A stretch of DNA of 64,000 nt. Source: Aricia agestis. Taxonomy: Eukaryota; Arthropoda; Insecta; Lepidoptera; Lycaenidae. A program made the position numbers and the translations under genes. This document shows, piece after piece, positions 40,508-50,944 of the stretch; the first letter of the stretch is position 1; each line of letters opens with the position of its first letter. The notes beneath the pieces were generated by a model. It was not told where the DNA came from. It saw only the letters and a program-made list of their open reading frames with translations, and made no database searches. The stretch covers positions 2,485,001 through 2,549,000 of the forward strand of contig NC_056427.1 of NCBI RefSeq assembly GCF_905147365.1, read 5' to 3'.

Positions 40508-41000
40508 TTAAGGTTCACGTCGCATATTCCGCAGAGCTTGAAGACGAAAGTCTTCGATCAATGCGTGCTTCCCGTTATGACCTACGGGACGGAAACCTGG
40601 CCTTTTACAGCAGGGCTAGCTCGTAAGTTTTCCGTCGCTCAGCGTGCTATGGAACGCGCTATGCTCGGAGTTTCTTTGGCGGATAAGCTTCGAAATGAAA
40701 CAGTTCGTCAAAGAACTAAAGTCACCGACATAGTGCAGAGAATCAGTACGCTGAAGTGGAACTGGGCTGGTCACGTAGCTCGAAGAACAGACGATCGCTG
40801 GAGTAAACTTACTCTGGAATGGAGACCAAGGCTGGGAAATCGGGGTGTAGGTCGACCTCCAACTAGGTGGGACGACGATCTCCGCTTAGTTGCAGGCCCA
40901 TGTTGGATGCGAGTAGCAGATCGGTCATCTTGGCGTTCATTGAGAGAGGCCTATGTCCAGCAGTGGATGACTATAGGCTGATATGATGATGATGATGATG
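40508..41000 (+). pseudogene. RTE-like LINE 3' end, copy 1
   Basis: From about 40,516 the frame encodes the C-terminal end typical of RTE-clade LINEs: SLKTKVFDQCVLPVMTYGTE, QRAMERAMLGVSLADKLRNE, RQRTKVTDIVQRISTLKWNW, AGHVARRTDDRW and WRSLREAYVQQW. The RT core and endonuclease are absent, so the copy is 5'-truncated. After the stop the sequence ends in a GATGATGATGATG tail, a simple-repeat tail as in RTE elements. A very similar copy is at 55.53 kb. Confidence 0.8.
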
Positions 41001-41300
41001 ACTTAAGGCTCAATTATACTTATTCGTTTTTAAGATTTTTTAAGACAAAACTTTTTCAGACAAAAATAACATAAAAGAATTTCGTTAGACCACGTATTGC
41101 AATGTGCGGCTAAGGGGAGACTGATTGAAAGAGAGTTGTCTCTGCGAAATATGTTTAATAACTGACTTAAGAACTAATTACATTATCTTATATAGCTAAT
41201 AGCAGGGAGGTGAGCCGCACACTACAGTAAGATCAAAAATTCGGAAGATGGAGGGAGAGTTAACTGCCGGCGCGACGTCAGAGATGAAATAAACTTTATC
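41001..41300. other. Unassigned spacer
   Basis: No recognised feature. Confidence 0.3.
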
Positions 41301-41495
41301 CATACTAACCTTATGAATGCGAAAGTGTGTCTGTCTGTTACCTCTTCACGCCCAAACCGCTGAACCGATTTTGCTGAAATTCGGTATGGAGATGCTTTGA
41401 GTCCCGGGGAAGGACTAAATATATTTTTATCCCGGAAAAATGTACGGTTCCTGGGCGAAAAACGAATTTTGGCGCAACATTCCGGGCGTCATTTA
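41301..41495 (+). mobile_element. H2 Helitron-like element
   Basis: It starts TCCATACTAACCTTATGAAT and ends CATTCCGGGCGTCATTTAGA, both slightly mutated from the family. Internal blocks are in order. Confidence 0.6.
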
Positions 41496-41537
41496 GAATG
41501 AACTAAGTAATCTCCATTCTCCAGGTATCCAGGACCA

Positions 41538-41751
41538 GCGGAGCTAAAATGGTCACATTTAGCAATTCCTCAATCACCTCCATCCGTTTTGACAAAATGA
41601 ATTGTCAAAACGGTCAAACTCACGAATGTCAAATTAGTACGAATTTAGACATCTGAATTGCAAACAGAGTGTCAATTTTGCAATTTTTAAAACATTAATC
41701 ATATTATGATTCATAATATGATTCTCCAAAGCGACCACTTTAGCCCCACAG
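41538..41751. mobile_element. MITE family B
   Basis: GCGGAGCTAAAATGGTC at the left and GACCACTTTAGCCCCAC at the right. The ATCATATTATGATTC palindrome is conserved. Confidence 0.7.
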
Positions 41752-41891
41752 GTCAATTCAAAACCGCAACGTGGCGGGGCAAGGCGAGGCGCGACGCGGC
41801 ATAAATGGATTCGATAGATTTCAATTGTGTGAGATGTCTTGCGAATCTGTCAAATCCATAATATTTTAGAAATGAATCTACGCGTCACGAC
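41752..41891. other. GC-rich unassigned spacer
   Basis: ACGTGGCGGGGCAAGGCGAG and GCGCGACGCGGCATAAATGG look like part of a MITE end, but no partner was found. Confidence 0.3.
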
Positions 41892-42186
41892 CATAAAGTT
41901 AATATACCTAGCGGAATAGAGCAACAATCTCGAGCTGTCAAACGAAACCGAAATTGGTTTCATCTGTGTGAAAAATATGTGTACGTATACACTGACACAA
42001 GCATGATTGGACATGATTTCTATGAGATTAAATTGTCAACGTTCGGCACGTGCCGACTGGACGTCAAAAAAAAATGCTGCTGTCATGTATCACACGTCTT
42101 TTTTTTACCACGCAGTGTTACTGATAGTGACATCTCTCTTGTCAGGCCTTTGTTTCTCTATTCCGCTAGGTATAATAACTTTATGG
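41892..42186. mobile_element. MITE family E (CATAAAGTTAATATACCTAG ends)
   Basis: CATAAAGTTAATATACCTAG plus CGGAATAGAG at the left pairs with CTCTATTCCGCTAGGTATAA plus TAACTTTATG at the right. Another copy, opposite in internal orientation, is at 46,115-46,402. The interior includes GGCACGTGCC, itself palindromic. No frame of note. Confidence 0.75.
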
Positions 42187-42742
42187 TCGCGTTGCGACTC
42201 TTTCTGATGGTCAACACAAGCCATCGTCGTTTTGTTAAATTAGAAATGCAATAATACAGATTGATTCCAAACAAATTTCCACGAATAAAGCCTACAACAG
42301 ACGCTTGTGCAAACAGGATAGAATAAGCTGTTTTCCATGAATATACTGAATTGTCATACATTCCTGAAAACAGGACGAACAAACAAAATTATAATCAAAC
42401 TGTTCAAAGTAAACCTTTTGTATACTTAAAACATATTGGTTTCTAGAATTTTTATTTTGTAATAAATATTTGATCCAGATTAAATAGAGCTTGTTCGATG
42501 ATTTTTTTTTAAATGAAATACGAACCTTTGTTCGTTCGAGTTGCCAAATGGAACAACCTCGATTTAATATAGATGAAATATTTAATTTAAAATCAAATAC
42601 ATATCATATAGGTCATAATAATGGGATGTGACAATGCGTTGTTAAAGTGTTGATCGGAATTTGGTAAGGCGTGGAGATGGACTACCGATGCGGCGTAAGA
42701 GAGGAAGCAATATACAATATTAAGTATACCTACTCCGCTTTC
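42187..42742. other. Unassigned sequence
   Basis: AT-rich. No gene or recognised repeat. Confidence 0.3.
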
Positions 42743-43410
42743 TTATATATGTCGCAGCCAACTGGTTTAAATAGCCGTTCAATCAAACAGCTAGCCCTTT
42801 GACTGAACAACGCCATTCAATCACACGTCTAGCTTTTTAATTGAATATTTAAGTCACTCAAAACGTTCAACACTACAGCTGATTCAAAAGCCGCAGTTTG
42901 ATTGAATTAGTTCAGTGCTCAGTGCTCACCACCGCGGCGCTAGGTGCGTTTTGTTTACAATATGGCGTCAACTAACCGGTGTTTCTGCGACAACTTTCTG
43001 GTTGTATTAAGATATTTTTCGTTAATATAAGTCCCAAGTATTATTAAAGAGACAGAAATTATGGGGGCACATACGAGCGAATTAAAATTGAAACCAATAT
43101 TCGAGGAGAAATTACGGGATTACGAAATGCATCGCCAAGGTTTAATTCAATTGTGTTCAAAATGAGTTGGAATACAATTAATATGCTTGTTATCATTACG
43201 CTTGTGTAATAATAACACTAAACTAATGGTTGCCTTAGTTAATTTACCATTTAACCAGTTGGCTGAGCGTCATCTAGCTGTAGTGTTGAACGTTGCAGTC
43301 AACAAGTCGGCTAAACGATGTATAGCCGTGTGATTGAATGGCGTTGTTCAGTCAAATGGTTAGCTGTTTGATTGAATGGCTTTTTAACCAGTCGACTGCG
43401 ACATATATAA
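42743..43410. mobile_element. 668-bp transposon with TTATATATGTCGCAG ends
   Basis: TTATATATGTCGCAGCCAAC at the left pairs with the right-end complement of TTATATATGTCGCAGTCGAC, and imperfect pairing continues for about 150 bp (ATTCAATCAAACAGCTA and relatives). The middle is not part of the arms and holds an ATG in AGAGACAGAAATTATGG that opens a 34-codon frame (MGAHTSELKLKPIFEEK...) followed by a possible donor CAAGGTTT. This could be a first transposase exon, but the case is weak. Confidence 0.6.
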
Positions 43411-43812
43411 CATGGCGAAAATACATGCCTCTTTCTATTTCACTTTTACCAGCACTTTAGTGCAACCCATTAAGTATATGTTATTGTTATATAAAAACAA
43501 TTAACTAGTAACAAAAAAGTATAAAAAGAAGATGTATTGTTGTTCAATTGCTTGCCATCAAGCTATTCGTTTGGTCGTTTTATATAACTCCAATTTTGTA
43601 GATGGTTGGTTCTCTCTATAGCGGTATTGTTCGTCTATTGTTTACTACATAATGGCTTAGTCAAAAGAGCATAATGACTATTATGATTTAAATTTTTATT
43701 GATTATTTTGATGTTGCCCGAAACTTCGTTCAGTTCTTTATCGCGCGGCAACCGTACAATACCCTCTCATCGCGAAAAGAATTACGGTTTCCACGTCATT
43801 ATAATATATACA
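43411..43812. other. Unassigned sequence
   Basis: A GTTGCCCGAAACTTCGTTCA segment near 43,711 is a mutated Helitron H1-type terminus. Otherwise unrecognised. Confidence 0.35.
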
Positions 43813-44358
43813 ATGTGTCTCGACACCGGTGTCCGAGCCTATAAAGTTATGACTTAAGATGTAGGGCATATTTTATCTTAGAATTGGCCATTTTTTTTTC
43901 TGTAACATTTGAAAAAAAAATCTCTGGCTCTTATAGTAATCGGACCTACTTCATAAAGAAATCGTTATAACTTCTAAACTATCTCACTTAGAGCATATAA
44001 GTAAAGGAATTTATTTAAGATGAAAACCTTTTCACAAAAAGCCATTTATTAAAAAATACAGTATTTTTTTTCCTTAAAATTTGTTTTTTCTGTATTTAAC
44101 TCCAAAAAATTTATAACATATTGCCCGTTTAAGCGTAGTCCAGAAGTTTAACTATCAAATGAGACTTTTTTCATCTTCATAGGATATTTACATGAGAAGT
44201 ATTGGTGAGAATTCAGATTAGTGTAAAAGCCCGACACTAACTAAAATGGCTGCCATTTTACAACCGTGAAAGAAAGATAAAATTAGAGACCCAATTTGTC
44301 GATAAAATATGCCATAAATCATGATATTAAAGGATCGGACACTGGTGTCGGGACACAT
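43813..44358. mobile_element. 546-bp inverted-repeat element (ATGTGTC...GACACAT)
   Basis: ATGTGTCTCGACACCGGTGT plus CCGAGCCT pairs with AGGATCGGACACTGGTGTCG plus GGACACAT. Further in, ATAAAATATGCC and GGCATATTTTAT also pair. The interior is AT-rich and non-coding. The superfamily is unknown. Confidence 0.7.
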
Positions 44359-44510
44359 ATTACTGATGCTTATAATGCAAAAATGTGCGTCCGTCTTTTT
44401 TGCATCAATTGCTAAGCCCATTTAGATACAATTATACATAATATACACTTGGAAATATAGATGATAGAATAGAAGTTAGATTCACCGGAAAGGACACAGG
44501 AGAAAATTTG

Positions 44511-44817
44511 ACGTGGGAGAGCCATGCTTCGGCACGAATGGGCCAGCTCGACCGGAGAAATACCACGTTCTCACAGAAAACCGGCGTGAAATAGCGCTTG
44601 CGCTGTGTTTCGCCGAGTGAGTGAGTTTACCGGAGGCCCAATCCCCTACCCTTCCCTATTCCCTTCCCTTCCCTCCCCTATTACCCTATTCCCTCTTAAA
44701 AGGCCGGCAACGCATTTGCAGCTCTTCTGATGCTGCGAGTATCCATGGGCGACGGAAGTTGCTTTCCATCAGGTGACCCGTTTGCTCGTTTGCCCCCTTA
44801 TTTCATTAAAAAAAAAA
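44511..44817 (+). mobile_element. SINE-1 copy j
   Basis: A complete copy, ACGTGGGAGAGCCATGCTTC to TTTCATTAAAAAAAAAA. The short pyrimidine array has only a few CCCTTCCCT units. Confidence 0.8.
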
Positions 44818-45002
44818 TATCATCGCAAAAAGAAAATGTCGCAACAAAATCTTGAGCAATATAGAATAAACTATGCATAATAGCAACACATAAGTTTAAA
44901 ATATAGATCCTTATTCTAAACAAAATGCTCAAATAGAATGCCAGAAGGTGTACTACTGTACCATACAAAGGTACCGCATACTGTCATGTGAATAATAATG
45001 AT
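44818..45002. other. Unassigned spacer
   Basis: AT-rich. No recognised feature. Confidence 0.3.
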
Positions 45003-45489
45003 CTATAGCTTACGCGGTGATTTGAGGCAACAGCGATCATTGAACCCTTTGTCAATAGGTTGAAATATTATCGTTCTCCATAAACAGTGTTTGTAAAGAC
45101 AATCTAAGGGCTAAATTAGTTGCATACTCGATTTAAGACGAGTAAGCAATCCAATTTAAATTCTTAAAAAGATGTAGATTATTATTTTTCTAAGAGCCTG
45201 TTTCACCACTTCCTGATAAGTGCCGAGTAGGCTATCCACCACTTAACTCGACAGATAAAGTATGGAGAAGAATCTGTCAAAAAAGTTGTGAATAGCCTGT
45301 TCAGCACTTTATCAGAAAGTGGTGAAACAGGCCCTAAATGTTTCCAAAAAATGCTATTTCGATGAATTTAGAATAGTCAGTATCTTTTTAAGAGGAAGAC
45401 AATTAACAGATTGGGAAACATTTTCACATTCCTTCTAGACTAGTAAGGTCAATGACTGCTGGTGCCTCGTCTCCCCATTTTGACTATAG
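45003..45489. mobile_element. Fold-back family D, with nested MITE
   Basis: The left CTATAGCTTACGCGGTGATT, then CAACAGCGATCATTGA, pairs imperfectly with the right TCAATGACTGCTGGTGCCTC, then CCCCATTTTGACTATAG. A PIF/Harbinger-like MITE (45,194-45,334) sits inside. Another copy is at 48,071-48,457. Confidence 0.6.
45194..45334. mobile_element. PIF/Harbinger-like MITE with TAA duplication
   Basis: GAGCCTGTTTCACCACTT and AAGTGGTGAAACAGGCCC are inverted ends, each flanked by TAA (45,191-45,193 and 45,335-45,337). A three-base TWA duplication with GG/GC-starting ends is characteristic of PIF/Harbinger. The 141-bp element is non-coding. Confidence 0.75.
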
Positions 45490-45641
45490 GTGATAGAACC
45501 TTAGATTGACTGTGTATGCGACTTACATTATTATCTGTAGTAACAATACTATGTGTTACGAATAGAAAAACGTTCTTTGTCAGTCACACTAAACAAGACG
45601 GATTGAGCTACTTGAGTCCCGGGAAAGGTCATATTACGATG

Positions 45642-45739
45642 GTGTAGGGTTCCGACTTCCGAACCCAAAGGGTAAAACGGGACGGTATTTTTAAGACTTC
45701 GATGTCTGTGCGTCTGTCTTCAGACTTTATCTCGAGAAT
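45642..45739 (+). repeat. GGGTTCCGTACCC-family fragment
   Basis: TAGGGTTCCGACTTCCGAAC to CTTTATCTCGAGAATGG, then SINE-1 copy k. The rest of the repeat does not resume downstream. Confidence 0.55.
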
Positions 45740-46062
45740 GGTGGGAGAGCCATGCTTCGGCACGAATGGGCCGGCTCGACCGGAGAAATACCACGTTCTC
45801 ACAGAAAACCTGCGTGAAACAGCGCTTGCGCTGTGATTCGCCGAGTGAGTGATTTTACCGGAGGCCCAATTCCCTTCCCTATCCTTACCTACTCCCTTCC
45901 CTTCCCATTCCTACCCTCCCCTATTACCCTATTCCGTCTTAAAAGGCCGGCAACGCACCTGCAGCAGCTCTTCTGATGCTGCGAGTGTCCATGGGCGACG
46001 GAAGTTGCTTTTCATCAGGTGACACGTTTGCTCGTTTGCCCCCTTATTTCATAAAAAAAAAA
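45740..46062 (+). mobile_element. SINE-1 copy k (left arm of an inverted pair)
   Basis: A complete copy with poly(A) at 46,053-46,062. It is followed by CATGTTTGTTTTTAAAATCA and AAATGTTTTATTCCAATTCA. The complement of that flank adjoins the tail of SINE-1 copy l, so the two form a larger inverted duplication. Confidence 0.8.
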
Positions 46063-46114
46063 CATGTTTGTTTTTAAAATCAAAATGTTTTATTCCAATT
46101 CAGAAATAACATAC

Positions 46115-46402
46115 CATAAAGTTAATATACCTAGCGGAATAGAGAAACAAAGGCCTGAGCAAGAGAGATGTCACTATCAGTAACACTGCGTGGTAAAAAG
46201 AGACGTGTCAGCAGCACTCTTCTTTTGGACGTCCAGTTGGCACGTGCCGCACGTTGACAATTTAATCTCATAGAATTCATGTTCAATCATGCTTGTGTAA
46301 GTGTATACGTGCACATATTTTTCACACAGATGAAAACCAATTTCGGTTTCGTTTGACAGCTCGAGATTGTTGCTCTATTCCTCTAGATATATTAACTTTG
46401 TG
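46115..46402. mobile_element. MITE family E, second copy
   Basis: CATAAAGTTAATATACCTAG at the left. The right end, CTCTATTCCTCTAGATATAT plus TAACTTTGTG, is mutated. The interior is the complement of the copy at 41,892. It lies in the loop of the inverted SINE-1 pair. Confidence 0.7.
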
Positions 46403-46655
46403 TAACAGACAGACACACTTTCATTTTTTTATTAGTGTTGATGCCCAATACCCTTGAGATATAGTATATGATATATGAGAAATCCCGCAGCGCTATGGGA
46501 CTATGTTATGACCGGTAAATCTCTGAGGAACGGCGGTTAGGGGTGGTTAATACGTAAAAAAAAAACAATTCACAAAAATTTCATACAAACTATAGGTCTA
46601 CCAGAACCTGATGGGAAAAAGTGAGAAAATAAATTGACTCTAGCAACACCGGGGT
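46403..46655. other. Unassigned spacer in the inverted-pair loop
   Basis: No gene. A short H2-like remnant (CAGACAGACACACTTTCATT) is at the start. Confidence 0.35.
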
Positions 46656-46693
46656 AATTGAAATAAAACATTTTGATTTTAAAAACAAACATG

Positions 46694-47019
46694 TTTTTTT
46701 TATGAAATCAGGGGGCAAACGAGCAAACGGGTCACCTGATGGAAAGCAACTTCCGTCGCCTATGGACACTCGCAGCATTAAAAGAGCTGCATGTGCGTTG
46801 CCGGCCTTTTAAGAGGGAATAGGGTGATAGGGGAGGGTAGGGAAGGGAAGGGAATAGGGGAGGGTAGGAAAGGGAATAGGGTAGGGGATTGGGCCTCCGG
46901 TAAACTCACTCACTCGGCGAAACACAGCGCAAGCGCTGTTTCACGCCGGTTTTCTTTGAGAACGTGGTATTTATCCGGTCGAGCCGGCCCATTCGTGCCG
47001 AAGCATGGCTCTCCCGCGT
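46694..47019 (-). mobile_element. SINE-1 copy l (right arm of an inverted pair)
   Basis: Poly(T) at 46,694-46,701, body, and the head CATGGCTCTCCCGCGT. About 38 bp before the poly(T) (TTGAAATAAAACATTTTGAT and TTTAAAAACAAACATG) mirror the flank of copy k. Confidence 0.8.
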
Positions 47020-47246
47020 ATCTAGAGTGTGAGCCAAAATTCATCATCATCGTTCATGTTCCAAAATTTTTTTGGAATGAAGTTCCTTATTGCGCGCCGC
47101 GAAGGGGACTAGACGGAAAAATTTAAGACCAAAAGTTGTAACGACATTTTTTGATATAGGCCAGTTATTTTCGTTTCGGCTTTCTATTTTGCATTAAACA
47201 ATGTTGCGACAATTTTTGTTGGGTGTTTGTAAGAAACTTTTTTTTT
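47020..47246. other. Unassigned spacer
   Basis: No recognised feature. Confidence 0.3.
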
Positions 47247-47765
47247 TGTTTATTTTAATAATTTATTGTGCACAAGAAACAATACAAAATGACAAAATAC
47301 ACAGTAAAACGACACAAAGGATCTGATTATTTCTAACGAGCTTTTGCCCGCGGAATCGCTCGCGTTAAGAAGTATTATTATATACAAACTTTCATCCCCT
47401 ATTTTAACCCCCTTGGGGTGGAATTGATCAAAATCCTTTCTTAGCGGATGCCTACGTCATAATATCTACCTGCATGCCAAATTTCAGCCCGATCGGTCCA
47501 GTGGTTTAGGCTGTGCGTTGATAGATCACCATGTCAGTCTCTTTAATCAGCCCTACGAAGAGAGATAGAGAACTTTGTTCCATCCGGGTGTCCCTTGACA
47601 CTTCTCCAGGTTTTTTTTGATAACATATTTTCGTCTAAAAGGCGTTTTGCTATTGCCATCAAATCAATCAGCCCTACGGAGAGATAGAGAACTTTTTTCC
47701 ATTCGGGTGTCCCTTGGCACCTCTCAAGTTATTTCTCTAATTGGCTATTGCCACCAAATGGCGAT
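47247..47765 (-). mobile_element. LINE 3' fragment split by Helitron-like H5, partly duplicated
   Basis: TAATAATTTATTGTGCACAA to GATCTGATTATTTCTA matches the 1.2-kb fragment, then H5 intervenes (47,337-47,545), and CAGCCCTACGAAGAGAGATA resumes. A block of about 100 bp (CAGCCCTACG through GCTATTGCCA) is tandemly repeated at about 47,564 and 47,672. Confidence 0.6.
47337..47545 (-). mobile_element. Helitron-like H5 element
   Basis: It begins ACGAGCTTTTGCCCGCGGAA with TCGCTCGCG (complement of a hairpin terminus) and ends TTGATAGATCACCATGTCAG. The block order is the same as at 49,852-50,092. The usual CTAG is mutated to CGAG on the plus strand. Confidence 0.6.
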
Positions 47766-48070
47766 CGATCTCTATGTTACCTAATATACGCGAGTGTATG
47801 ACAAGGGTCGAACACTTTGATAGGTTATAAAATTCCCAATGTTCAATAAAATATTGCGAGATTTGGATGTATGGGTGATTGTTATCATATTATCCACTTA
47901 TAATATTGTACAATGTTACATTTGATTTGTACGATACAATTTTATATTTAAAATATTATTAATTGCAACCAGACGAAATTCACGTTCACCTTTAGGATTC
48001 CGCAAGACACAGACAGATAGTCAGAGCGAGACTTCGCTGTTCGTCCATCAGGAGTTATCTTAAGAACCGT
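47766..48070. other. Unassigned, with a faint GGGTTCCGTACCC remnant
   Basis: TTTAGGATTCCGCAAGACAC and GAGTTATCTTAAGAACCGTG near 47,992-48,070 are weakly similar to that family. No gene. Confidence 0.35.
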
Positions 48071-48457
48071 GATATCGTAAAGGTGTAAACAGGCAGTAGC
48101 GGTCATTGACCTCCTGCCAAACAACTTGTCATATTTCATCGTTTTCTATACAAACTGCGATTGACAACGATTTGATAGATGTTTCTAATCTATGTAACGG
48201 GCGACATGGCATTTTGCATACCTTAGGTTTTACCTTTAGAGTTTGGTTAGAAGTTAGAACTAAGTGGCAGTAAATTGCTTTAAACTCATAAAAGTTTGAG
48301 ATTATAATTATTGGAGTTACCAAGAGGCTTTTCTTCCTTATTTGGTCAATTTTTGTTTTTAAGTTAACTGAATTAAGTGCGAGCATTTTCTCAACGCTCT
48401 TAGACTAAAAAGGTCAATGACCGCTGGTGCCATCTTATTTAATTTTGACTATAGACA
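48071..48457. mobile_element. Fold-back family D
   Basis: Left AACAGGCAGTAGCGGTCATTGACC and right GGTCAATGACCGCTGGTGCC, then TTTTGACTATAG, are inverted ends like those at 45,003-45,489. The interior is AT-rich and non-coding. Confidence 0.6.
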
Positions 48458-49138
48458 GTTAAAAAAAATTATACCATAAGCATAGTCCAAACATAATAAT
48501 TAATAGCTTGTACTTCTTGTTTTTCTTGACTTTTTAACCATGGCCAGTGTCAAGTAAAATATGGCGGAAAAACAATATTCTTCTTACGAGTACAATAATT
48601 TTCATCATCGTTTAACTATAATATCGGCATGCCTAGAGTCTAGTTCAAGTCTAAGTTAAAGTCAAAACAGTCTAGGAGTCAATTCACTATTCAGTAAAGT
48701 GGTTGACGCTTTACTGATAATTACGACAGAGTTTTGGAATTTTGGTCTGAATTGACCCTATAACTGCAAATAATTTATTTGCTATAACATCTGACAGTTG
48801 GCAATATGCATTTTGCAGTTGGCAGCTCTTGAAGTGCGTTTGATACTTCATTAGCGTTCAATTAGACCGATATGGCGTCTGGATGCAGTGAGGCGCCTAA
48901 TTACCACCTATATTTAGCTTACAGGCCATTCAGATGTATATTACCCCTGGCAGTACCTTATAACGGTAACATAAGGCTTATATTCGTAGATAATCTGGAA
49001 ATATTTAGATTGGCCGATAATGCTCGCCCGCTTCGAAGAATCGTTCGCTTCATTTTGATTGTTCGAAAATATTTATAGGTTACGACTTACGATATAATAT
49101 GTGAAAATTGTGTATCCATATTACATTATACAAGATGT
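48458..49138. other. Unassigned sequence
   Basis: Nothing recognised. A 68-codon frame from 48,872 (starting ATGGCGTCTGGATGCAG) has no motif and lies between repeats; I do not call it a gene. Confidence 0.35.
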
Positions 49139-49325
49139 TAGTGTGAACACCGTTATCCTTGAAACCATCAAATGAGCCCGTCAAAACAACTTTTTCTGTG
49201 AGAACAATGCTGGGAACTCAAAAAAATGCCGTCTTCACAGACGGCATTTTTTTTGAGTTGGAAAAAGTTGTTCATTTTGACGGGCTCATTTGATGGTTTC
49301 AAGGATAACGGTGTTTACACAAACA
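49139..49325. mobile_element. Fold-back MITE family C, short copy
   Basis: GTGTGAACACCGTTATCCTT at the left pairs with AAGGATAACGGTGTTTACAC at the right. The core GTTGCCGATCCGGGCATC seen at 14.4 kb is missing, leaving a tight GCCGTCTTCACAGACGGC hairpin. Confidence 0.75.
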
Positions 49326-49334
49326 AACACTGTA

Positions 49335-49597
49335 TTTTTTTTAAAATGAAATAAGGGGGCAAACGACCAAACAGGTCACCTGATGGAAAGCAACTTCCGT
49401 CGCCCATGGCCACTCGCAGCATCAGAAGAGCTGCATGTGCGTTGCCGGCCTTTTAAGAGGGAATAGGGTAATAGGGGAGGGTAGGGAAGGGAAGGGAATA
49501 GGGGAGGGTAGGAAAGGGAATAGGGTAGGGGATTGGGCCTCCGGTAAACTCACTCACTCGGCGAAACACAGCGCAAGCGCTGTTTCACGCCGGTTTA
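49335..49597 (-). mobile_element. SINE-1 copy m, 5'-truncated
   Basis: Poly(T) and AAGGGGGCAAACGACCAAAC through the purine array to TTTCACGCCGGTTT. The ACGTGGGAGAGCC head is absent. The array is very close to that of copy l. Confidence 0.8.
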
Positions 49598-49599
49598 TT

Positions 49600-49760
49600 T
49601 TAAATAGGTTAACTTATGTCCGTCTGTTTTACGTTTAAACAGCTGATCTGATTTTGATGAAATTGTGTATAAAGATTTTGAGCGAGTCGGGAAAGGAGTA
49701 AGGACGTACTCGGACAGTTGTGGTAAAATGTACGGTTTTCGCAACTCTGTTGCGCCAAAA
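49600..49760 (+). repeat. Degenerate H2-like fragment
   Basis: AACAGCTGATCTGATTTTGA, GTCGGGAAAGGAGTAAGGAC and CTCTGTTGCGCCAAAATTCC follow the H2 order at low similarity. Confidence 0.45.
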
Positions 49761-49851
49761 TTCCAGCAGTGGGTGGTGGGTGTTATTTTTGAATAATTCA
49801 TAATTATAAAATATTATAATAAAATAATTTTCAAACGAAATTATATTTTAA

Positions 49852-50092
49852 CGAGCTATTGCCCGCGGCTTCGCTCGCGTTAAGAAGTATTTTTATATTA
49901 TTATATACAAACTTTCATCCCGTATTTGAACCCCTTGGGGTTGGAATTTATCAAAATCCTTTCTTAGCGGATGCCTACGTTATAACATCTACCTGCATGC
50001 CAAATTTCAGCCCGATCCGTCCAGTGGTTTGGGCTGTGCGTTGATAGATCACTATGTCAATCAGTCAGTCAGTCACCTTTGAGTTTTATATC
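49852..50092 (-). mobile_element. Helitron-like H5 element
   Basis: ACGAGCTATTGCCCGCGGCT with TCGCTCGCG, TGCATGCCAAATTTCAGCCC, and GTTGATAGATCACTATGTCA to GTCACCTTTGAGTTTTATAT. This is the best copy for defining the family's far end. Confidence 0.65.
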
Positions 50093-50944
50093 TTAATATA
50101 TATATTTCTTGTGTGCGTGTGTATGTGACTGAACTCCTCCTAAACGACTGGACCAATTTTGATGAAATTTTTTGTGTGTGTTCGTGGAGATTCGAGAATG
50201 GTTTAGATTTACAGTTTGGTCTACTGGAAAATGTTTTTTCATTTAATTTCTTATTTATAAGGAGTTGTTGATTTTGGAATGTTTTACATTAGATCCGGCG
50301 GACGGCGCTATCATCGCATTCAATATTATTCTATTTCAATTTTAGTTTGTCCTGACAGATGGTGCTACGATTAATTTGAAAAAAATTTTGTTATTCAATT
50401 CATGTGCTGATTAAAATATTAAATAAATAACACATAGGCTACAATTTTAACCGACTTTCAAAATGGGGGAGGTGTTATGTTCGTTTTCTTATATTCAACG
50501 ATTACTCCGCCGTTTGTTAACCGATTTTCAAAATTTTTCTTTTGGTACATAGGGTATCATCCCAATTTGGTATTATATTCAGAAAAGTGGTGATCTGATG
50601 AAGGATCCATAAGTAATCGAGGGAACTCCTCAAAACTTATAGGGAAACATATGGTGACTTCGGTTTCGTGAGAAGTATTCTAAGCATATGCTACCAACAA
50701 GTAAGATTTTGCACCGAGATATACCTGGTATACCGTGGTTCGGAAGGTGCTGAGAGAATTCCTGATTCTTTATAGATACAAGTTTGGGAGTTTCGGCGTT
50801 GTTTTAAGAACAGAAAGCATATGCTACTATGCAAATTACATTCTTCATCATCATCATCATCATCATCACTACCATATTATACCATTTCATAGTCTTTTAG
50901 ATCGAGACTCGAGTTTGTCAAGCGATAATTAAAAAAAATCTATA
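50093..50944. repeat. Decayed repeats including an AACCGACTTTCAAAA block
   Basis: 50,098-50,240 has a CTTGTGTGCGTGTGTATGTG and CTAAACGACTGGACCAATTT segment resembling Helitron-like repeats. At 50,450 AACCGACTTTCAAAATGGGG starts a repeat that I recognise as common in Lepidoptera. A (CAT)n run is at 50,847-50,867. No gene. Confidence 0.45.

Noticed and set aside
48872..49078. 68-codon frame starting with ATGGCGTCTGG
   Set aside because: Short, between transposons, with no recognised motif.
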